A stretch of 64,000 nt of DNA from Vreelandella zhanjiangensis DSM 21076. Its GTDB lineage: Bacteria; Pseudomonadota; Gammaproteobacteria; Pseudomonadales; Halomonadaceae. Below, one piece after another: positions 58,613 through 64,000 of this stretch (position 1 is the stretch's first letter; every line of letters starts with the position of its first letter). The notes under the pieces are model-generated. The model was not told where the DNA came from. It searched no databases and saw only the letters and a program-made list of their open reading frames with translations. Location of the stretch: contig NZ_KB898652.1 of assembly GCF_000377665.1 (NCBI RefSeq), positions 124,001 through 188,000 on the forward strand, written 5' to 3'. The position numbers and the translations under genes are program-made.

Positions 58613-59779
58613 TTAACGGAATAGACGTTTTAAAACCCCGACACGCTTTTCAATCGCAGGCTTAGGAAATATTTCGTTGGTGAGCTGCTGTAAGCCACGC
58701 GTTAACTCATCTTTAGGCGCCAGCTCATAAAGCGGAACGCCTTGATTAAGGCTGTTAAGACGCTGCTGCGGCTGACCAGGTAGGGTGGCGATCAGCGGCA
58801 CGCTAAACATATCGGAGAGCACCGATGACTCAGGTGCGAGCCGTGCCGTATAGCGATCCACTAGCAGCCCTACGTTATTTAAGGCCACGCCTTCCGAGCG
58901 CCACCGCTGCAGGCAGTGCAGGTTACGCCGACTGCTGGGCACGCTTTGATGCAGGTACCAAAGGAGCTGATCGGCCGTGCCGATCATCGCACGCACAAAA
59001 CCACTATCGGGCTGACCACAGGCATTGATAATCACCCAGGAAAAGTGCTGACGCAGTACGCCGAGTAACAGAATAGTTTCTGCATAGCTATACGCTTCGG
59101 GATAGCGGTCATCCTGCAAAAGCGGCAGCACATATAAGCCACTTTCATGCTTGCTGAACGCGTTTTCAATCACGGCGGAATCAAGCCGTTGAGCAGACCG
59201 CATGGCGTCTTCCAACCCAAACGTACACTTTAAACTTAGTATGGCTTCGACTTCGCCTTGCCCCGGGGCGATATCAATCAACAACACCTGGGATTGCGTT
59301 TGAGCCAGCTGGAGCGCGACATGACTTGCAATCAGCGTAGTGTCTTGTATGACATCCGTGCCATAAAACGCGACTAACCGTGCCCGCTGGCTATTGACGA
59401 TGGCGCTGGCTAGGGGCTGTTTACGCCCCAAACGACGAATAAGGCTTTGTACTTCGCTGCCACGTTGACCAACGGTCAAAAAATCCTTGGCGCCTGAACG
59501 CATGGCGCCCAGCACAAGCTCGCTATCCGTTCCATCGCCAATCGCCACTACCGCTACATAAGGACGCGACTCATGCAAGCCTTCAATTAGCGAGAACGCT
59601 TCGTTGAAACCTCGGCTATCCACACAAATAAAAATGATGTTGACCAGCATCTGATCGATTAAACCGAGAATGGCTTCCAATTTGCTGCCCACAGGGACAA
59701 GACGCCCCTGATCCGATAGGGTCGATTCAAGCCAGCTAATATCAGTATCAGAACAACCGGTGACCAGAAACGTTTGCAT
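58613..59779 (-). CDS. tadZ: TadZ/CpaE-like localisation protein with degenerate ATPase motif
   Basis: 388 residues. The N-terminal receiver-like domain (to about residue 120) and the C-terminal MinD/ParA-like domain match TadZ/CpaE, which place the Tad machine at the cell pole. Where the deviant Walker A (KGGVG-T) is expected, the sequence reads VAFYGTDVIQDTTLIASH, with no lysine, although the following helix and LLIDI strand are normal. ATP binding is therefore doubtful. The ATG at 59779, with GGAG and GAGG upstream, is preferred to the preceding GTG. Confidence 0.88.
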   Translation of the reverse strand: MQTFLVTGCSDTDISWLESTLSDQGRLVPVGSKLEAILGLIDQMLVNIIFICVDSRGFNEAFSLIEGLHESRPYVAVVAIGDGTDSELVLGAMRSGAKDFLTVGQRGSEVQSLIRRLGRKQPLASAIVNSQRARLVAFYGTDVIQDTTLIASHVALQLAQTQSQVLLIDIAPGQGEVEAILSLKCTFGLEDAMRSAQRLDSAVIENAFSKHESGLYVLPLLQDDRYPEAYSYAETILLLGVLRQHFSWVIINACGQPDSGFVRAMIGTADQLLWYLHQSVPSSRRNLHCLQRWRSEGVALNNVGLLVDRYTARLAPESSVLSDMFSVPLIATLPGQPQQRLNSLNQGVPLYELAPKDELTRGLQQLTNEIFPKPAIEKRVGVLKRLFR

Positions 59780-59797
59780 CACACCTCTCCTTGCGCC

Positions 59798-61042
59798 TTA
59801 ACGTGACAGCCCGGCCGCCCGGTCAAAAGATCCATCCTCAAACAACAATAGCTCATGCACGCTGGGGTCGTAGTTGCGTAGCTCCTCGCCGGGAAGCGAG
59901 GGCAACACGGCGTCAGCTGCAATAGGTTGAACCAAGTGAGGCGTCACGATCATCAGCAGCTCGCGCTCTTCAATGCGGGTTTGGCTATTACGGAAAAACG
60001 CGCCAATAATCGGCAGGCTGCCCAGCCCCGGCAGCTGATTGACCTGGGCGCTGCGGCTATTACTGATTAAACCGCTGATAATAAAGCTCTCGCCACTTGC
60101 CAGTGAAACGCTGGTATCTGAACGGCGCACGGACAACGCAGGCACTGTTGTGCCCTCGATGGTAATACCGTTAACAAAATCAAGTTCACTCACTTCAGGC
60201 GCCACTTTAAGCGTAATCCGTCGCTCATCAATCACCGTGGGGGTAAGCGTTAAACGCACCCCAAACTCTTTATATTCAATCGATACGCTATCGCTTCCTG
60301 AACTGGGCACAGGAATGGGAAACTCCCCCCCGGCCAGAAAGCTCGCGCTTTGCCCGCTCAGTGCCACCAGGCTGGGCCGCGCTAAGGTATAGGCGAAACC
60401 GCTGGTTTCCAGCGCACTTATTGCGGCCATTACCCGACTACTCCCGCCGCCTACCACCAAGTTAAAACCACTGCTTGAAAGCGGCACATTTGCGCCCGGC
60501 GTAAGGCTACCAATGTTGCCCACCCCCACTGAGCCAGGCCCCACGCCAGGGGAAGCAAATAGATTGTTGTTAGAGCTGCCGAACAGCGACACACCGATAT
60601 CCTGCAGACGCGTACGGTTTACCTCAACAAAACGAATATCGGTCTGTACCTGAGCCGGCACGTTGGAAGTGTGGGAGGAAAAGCTATTAAGCGAACGGCT
60701 GGCCTGGCCCATGACCATGAGCATGATTTCGGTTGGCTGCTCGGCGCAGCGAGTCCACACCGTAATATTGGTTGCTCCCTGATCAGCCGTTGATATCAAA
60801 AAGGCGCGGCTAGAGGTTAATTGCACGTCGGCAACCCCTGGATTGCCTACCGCCAGACGTTCGATATCCACAGGCAATTGCACTTCACGGTGAATACCAG
60901 GGGCTAGCTCCAAAGCCGGGGGTAGGCGTCCAAGCTCTTCACACATCGACTGAGCGCTTGCCTCAGGGGCCAGTACACTACTCGCTACTATCACGCTGCC
61001 ACCCAGCATAATACCGGTTAGCATTCGAGTTAATCGCATCAT
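59798..61042 (-). CDS. rcpA: RcpA/CpaC, Tad outer membrane secretin
   Basis: 414 residues. A signal peptide (ending ASA, near residue 31) precedes an N-terminal pilus-assembly domain (LPVDIERLAVGNPGVADV) and the secretin domain (VQTDIRFVEVNRTRLQDIGVS; later LPGLGSLPIIGAFFRN and the RELLMIVTPHLV end, about residue 365). Forms the outer membrane pore for the Flp pilus. Two ATGs are adjacent at the start, with AGGGA directly before them; either may be used. Confidence 0.95.
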   Translation of the reverse strand: MMRLTRMLTGIMLGGSVIVASSVLAPEASAQSMCEELGRLPPALELAPGIHREVQLPVDIERLAVGNPGVADVQLTSSRAFLISTADQGATNITVWTRCAEQPTEIMLMVMGQASRSLNSFSSHTSNVPAQVQTDIRFVEVNRTRLQDIGVSLFGSSNNNLFASPGVGPGSVGVGNIGSLTPGANVPLSSSGFNLVVGGGSSRVMAAISALETSGFAYTLARPSLVALSGQSASFLAGGEFPIPVPSSGSDSVSIEYKEFGVRLTLTPTVIDERRITLKVAPEVSELDFVNGITIEGTTVPALSVRRSDTSVSLASGESFIISGLISNSRSAQVNQLPGLGSLPIIGAFFRNSQTRIEERELLMIVTPHLVQPIAADAVLPSLPGEELRNYDPSVHELLLFEDGSFDRAAGLSR

Positions 61043-61088
61043 TCCCTGGCGCCTCTACTAATTGTAAATTGCGTAATAAAAGTAAATA

Positions 61089-62165
61089 TTAGGGTGCTTC
61101 CAAACTAATCACCGCGCCGCGGATTACCGGCACTGAACCTGCAGGTGGTCCCGACTGCTGCATTGAGGGCTGTTCAGGATAGAAGGTTTGGGTTTGGGTT
61201 TGGGTTTGGGGTTGGGCCTGCCTGCGCGAACTACTTTCTACCAAGCCAGACTGAGGACGCGGGGCCTGGCTTAGCGCAAACTTCTCAAACTGAAAGAGCT
61301 GCTGATTCAGCTCGTCGGTAATGGATCCCGCATTGCCATAGTAATTTTCAAGGCGGTGCTCTTCGGCGGCACGTACGGCCAGGCGTAACCTCCCGGCTTC
61401 TGCCGCCAAAGCAAAACGCGTTAGCAACACTTCAGGCACGGCCAACACGGCGGTAGCGGCATTGGTTTGGTTAGGCGTGTTCGATGTGTCTTCTGGTGCT
61501 GCAGGCGGATTGACAGGACTACCACTTATATCCAGGCCTAACTGACTGCCGATACTGAGCACACGAAGCGCCGGTACGGCCACTTGCACGGTGCGATCCG
61601 TATTAATTTCATCTTCGGGCAAGAACAGCAGTACATCGACATAATCTCCAGGCGCAAGGTGCCCCCCTGCGCCCATTAGCTGGTCGAACTGAATAGCCAG
61701 CGCCCTTTCATCAGGTCGAATCATGCGCGCAATAGGCCCGCCTGCGGTAAAACTGTTCTCGGTTAGTACACTACCGGCAGGCAACTCACGCCACACCCTA
61801 CGGCCTATCAATATGCTAGGGTCGCTAAAACTACCAGGCGGCATAAGGCGTAGCTGCTCAATTTGCAGGTCTTCTTGGCGTATAAAGTGATAGGCAGGTA
61901 GGTTCTGGGCAACGACTACGACAGGCTGGCGCAGCGCGATATCGTCAACATCAACGCCTTCAACGTCATTGGCAGGCTCAACTTGTTCTTCAGGCACCAG
62001 AGCATCGTCAGTCGGTGTTGACGTATCGATATCCACAGGTTCGGGCTCGACAGCCACTGGCTCAGAATTTCTCATGCCAATTGAAATTCCCAAATAGCCA
62101 ATCACTAGCGCCACCACCACTAATACGCCTGCTAAAATCATCATCATTCGACTGTTCAAGACCAC
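61089..62165 (-). CDS. rcpC: RcpC/CpaB, Tad assembly protein with SAF domain
   Basis: 358 residues. An N-terminal membrane helix (about residues 7-28) is followed by an acidic stretch and a SAF-type domain (AQNLPAYHFIRQEDL near residue 85, PDERALAIQFDQL near 155). The C-terminal region is low complexity and includes four Gln-Thr pairs from a hexanucleotide repeat. The start is uncertain: GTG at 62165 lies too close to AAGGGG, and a TTG two codons later has better spacing. Confidence 0.9.
   Translation of the reverse strand: MVLNSRMMMILAGVLVVVALVIGYLGISIGMRNSEPVAVEPEPVDIDTSTPTDDALVPEEQVEPANDVEGVDVDDIALRQPVVVVAQNLPAYHFIRQEDLQIEQLRLMPPGSFSDPSILIGRRVWRELPAGSVLTENSFTAGGPIARMIRPDERALAIQFDQLMGAGGHLAPGDYVDVLLFLPEDEINTDRTVQVAVPALRVLSIGSQLGLDISGSPVNPPAAPEDTSNTPNQTNAATAVLAVPEVLLTRFALAAEAGRLRLAVRAAEEHRLENYYGNAGSITDELNQQLFQFEKFALSQAPRPQSGLVESSSRRQAQPQTQTQTQTFYPEQPSMQQSGPPAGSVPVIRGAVISLEAP
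61185..61208. repeat. Hexanucleotide repeat inside rcpC
   Basis: ggtttg occurs four times without interruption, with a degenerate copy after it. In the rcpC frame it encodes Gln-Thr repeats. Gain or loss of a unit changes length by two residues without breaking the frame. Confidence 0.8.
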
Positions 62166-62596
62166 GTCCCCTTATTGTGGTGTTCAAGCATGCTACAGAC
62201 GATGCGCACTACTGCGTCTTTTCTAATACCCTGCCCTTCCCAGCGCCATATCTAACTATTTAACTTAAAAGCAATAACTTAACAACACTTAATCTGAAAA
62301 ATCTAATACTCACTACAACGTTGAATTGGTTACTTCCACTAGAGACTTTATCTTAACCTCGCCATACTAAGACAATAAATCCGACTAGAAACTTTCTATT
62401 ACAAAACAACACAAACCTAAGATTACTTACTTTTCATATGCTTACAAATCTAGCCATTATTCATTAATAAAATTCACTAAATTAAGCTAGCTGGATTGGT
62501 TTTTATAGTTCTATGATCATTATAGCAAGATGCTCAACACCGACATGGCTAAAGCATTATATCCATACCTTACTTTCAATACCGGGGGCTATCCAT
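62166..62596. other. AT-rich divergent promoter region between rcpC and flp
   Basis: 431 bases, markedly richer in A/T than the genes around it, with no credible gene. It must hold promoters for the minus-strand Tad machinery and the plus-strand pilin. Two similar elements, actagagactttat at 62338 and actagaaactttct at 62384, are 46 bases apart and could be regulator sites. No clear sigma-54 site was found. Confidence 0.5.
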
Positions 62597-62791
62597 ATGA
62601 AAATCTTTACTTTTTTATACAGCTACATGGCAACCCTTCATCATGATGCCAAAGGTGCTTCTGCTATTGAGTACGCTATTATTGCTGGCTTAATTGCTGT
62701 TGCACTTATTGCCGGAGTTGCAGTTCTGGCCGGTGGACTTGATGAGTTTTTTGCTTTTATAGCAAACACATTACCTAGCGGTCCTGAATGA
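62597..62791 (+). CDS. flp: Flp-family type IVb pilin
   Basis: Major pilus subunit, 64 residues from the ATG at 62597 (MKIFTFLYSY), with a GGGGG ribosome site about eight bases upstream. The prepilin site is AKG/ASAIEYAIIAGLIAVALIAG: cleavage after Gly, Glu at position 5 and Tyr at 6 of the mature protein, as in all Flp pilins. An open frame extends upstream to 62513 but has no family similarity. First of the divergent plus-strand genes. Confidence 0.95.
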   Translation: MKIFTFLYSYMATLHHDAKGASAIEYAIIAGLIAVALIAGVAVLAGGLDEFFAFIANTLPSGPE

Positions 62792-62929
62792 ATCTAACTA
62801 TTAATTTAAATTCAAAATAGTTATTACTTAAAGCTCAATAAAATCTACACCTGTCTTAAATTGAGACGAGCCAGCTAGCCTTCAGATAGCTGGCTAATTA
62901 TTAAGAAACTACGGATATTGGCAATCCAC

Positions 62930-63373
62930 ATGTCACCTTTATCGCTGCAGAAAGGTGCCGCAAGCATAGAGTTTGCGCTTAGCTTCATAATTCTATTAAT
63001 GCTGTTTTATGGCATTGCGGGCTTTAGCATGCCGCTATTAATGAGTGCCAGCTATCAACAGCTTGCTTCGGATACGCTTAGAGAGGGACTGGCGTGGCAA
63101 CACTACCGGCATACGTCAGACACGGAAGTTCAGACGTATGTCGCTTCCCTAATTGAGGAGGCTTGGATGCCCTCGCAATGGGCACAGCCTTGTGAGGGCA
63201 ACAGCCAGTTTCTGAACATTGAGCAGGCAAGCGGCATATGGCAGGTGTGCTTACGTCATCCTTCCCCAAGCAGCATACTGCCGCCCATCCGGCTATTGGG
63301 CTGGGAGTTCCCACCACTTCCCGATCAGATTGTGGGGTTCGCTATCCTGCATACCCGTGAGGTAGCGCCGTAA
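62930..63373 (+). CDS. tadE: TadE-like pseudopilin
   Basis: 147 residues from the ATG at 62930 (MSPLSLQKG); an upstream TTG at 62918 is the alternative. The N terminus has a prepilin-like site (QKG/AASIEFALSFIILLMLF) followed by a hydrophobic helix, then a periplasmic region with two cysteines. TadE and TadF are minor pseudopilins processed by the same peptidase as Flp. It follows flp by about 140 bases. Confidence 0.85.
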   Translation: MSPLSLQKGAASIEFALSFIILLMLFYGIAGFSMPLLMSASYQQLASDTLREGLAWQHYRHTSDTEVQTYVASLIEEAWMPSQWAQPCEGNSQFLNIEQASGIWQVCLRHPSPSSILPPIRLLGWEFPPLPDQIVGFAILHTREVAP

Positions 63374-63423
63374 CGTTGAATACCTTTTTCCGCTAATGCT
63401 TAGTTTTTAAAAGGTAGGCCAAT

Positions 63424-64000
63424 ATGCACCACTCACGTTACGGCTCGTTTGATTCTACTCGGCAACAGGGGGTGGTCAGCGTCCTTACCGCGTTTTTGCT
63501 GGTACTACTTATTACTGTATTAGCTTTGGTGATTGATACAGGCCGCCTTTATCTTGAACAGCGTAACCTGCAAAAAATTGCCGATATGGCAGCGCTGGAT
63601 GCGATTGCCCGCCTGCCCAGAGGTTATTGTGCAGGCCGGTTAGGCTTAGCAGAACAGTTCGCTGCTGAATCCGCTTCGCTGCATGGGTTTACGCCCAACG
63701 CGCAAAAAACGTTAGTTACTAGATGCGCCAATATCACTAGCCAGGATGGCCTGCGTAATGTCGCACTTAACCCAGCCGGTTCAGGGCTCCGCGTAGATGT
63801 CTCGCATGAAGTGCCTGCTAGTTTGATCGCTCAAGGTGGATCGCTACTTAGCGATGCTTTTAGCGGCAATGTGATACTGCGTGCTGATGCCGCCGCTCAG
63901 CGCAATGAGCCTATAGCATCATTTTCTGTAAGTAACCGCCTATTAAGCCTTGATAACGAGAAATTACTTGGGTCACTGCTGAAAAATGTAGGCGCAAACG
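63424..64000 (+). CDS. tadG: TadG-like protein (3' end outside window)
   Basis: An open frame of 192 codons from the ATG at 63424 continues past the window end. The N terminus (QQGVVSVLTAFLLVLLITVLALVIDTGRLYLEQRNLQKIADMAALDA, split here: a hydrophobic helix then the conserved D-x-G-R-L-Y-x-x-x-R-x-L-Q-x-x-A-D-x-A-A-L-x-A pattern) is the TadE/TadG signature. TadG proteins are Tad pilus accessory proteins, often with a von Willebrand domain further along. About 50 bases after tadE. Confidence 0.85.
   Translation, partial: MHHSRYGSFDSTRQQGVVSVLTAFLLVLLITVLALVIDTGRLYLEQRNLQKIADMAALDAIARLPRGYCAGRLGLAEQFAAESASLHGFTPNAQKTLVTRCANITSQDGLRNVALNPAGSGLRVDVSHEVPASLIAQGGSLLSDAFSGNVILRADAAAQRNEPIASFSVSNRLLSLDNEKLLGSLLKNVGAN

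Noticed and set aside
1..64000. tRNA, rRNA, insertion sequences, prophage, replication origin
   Set aside because: No tRNA-like cloverleaf, rRNA segment, transposase, integrase, terminal repeat pair or DnaA-box cluster was recognised.

Overview
The window looks like a chromosome segment from a halophilic gammaproteobacterium, most likely Halomonas or a close relative (Halomonadaceae). That is inferred from moderate-to-high GC, many acidic proteins and gammaproteobacterial gene orders; no rRNA is present to confirm it. Most of the window is core housekeeping DNA in conserved order. There are no rRNA or tRNA genes, no insertion sequences, no prophage and no CRISPR array.

Layout. 1-2.8 kb: the end of a peptide-type ABC permease in which the two usual subunits are fused, then bacterioferritin and its ferredoxin. 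2.8-14.2 kb: RDD protein, lptG-lptF, divergent pepA, ilvE, holC, a DUF1016 nuclease gene interrupted by a stop codon, an MFS transporter and valS. 14.2-21.5 kb: accessory genes, namely a Tat-exported flavin oxidoreductase, a TetR regulator, an AT-rich divergent pair (HTH regulator and unknown protein), a META lipoprotein, glyoxalase I, a membrane hydrolase, an MliC-like lipoprotein and a DUF3087 protein. 21.5-29.3 kb: DAHP synthase with an elaborate leader, fre-ubiD, rho, ppx. 29.3-50.2 kb: a long minus-strand run for tRNA modification, fatty acid, lipid A, outer membrane, isoprenoid, phospholipid and translation functions (tilS, accA, dnaE, rnhB, lpxB, lpxA, fabZ, lpxD, skp, bamA, rseP, dxr, cdsA, uppS, frr, pyrH, tsf, rpsB). 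50.5-54.0 kb: map-glnD. 54.0-64 kb: a Tad/Flp pilus locus with the machinery on the minus strand, the pilin and pseudopilins divergent on the plus strand, and the prepilin peptidase at the far end beside glnD.

How the parts fit. The lpx/fabZ/bamA/skp/rseP/lptFG genes together build the outer membrane. frr-pyrH-tsf-rpsB form the translation block. The Tad genes cover pilin, processing peptidase, secretin, ATPase, inner membrane platform and pilotin-like lipoproteins, and the final gene runs off the window.

The most interesting signals are regulatory. (1) Two consecutive small reading frames rich in Tyr/Phe/Trp codons precede the DAHP synthase gene. The first is followed by a trp-leader-like arrangement of a hairpin enclosing the leader stop codon and a terminator. 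The second overlaps the start of the synthase gene by ATGA. (2) The prepilin peptidase gene is preceded by a well-formed ribosome site and ATG that are out of frame by one base because of a run of seven C. (3) Several spacers carry degenerate 13-17 base tandem arrays of unknown role. (4) TadZ has lost its P-loop lysine motif.
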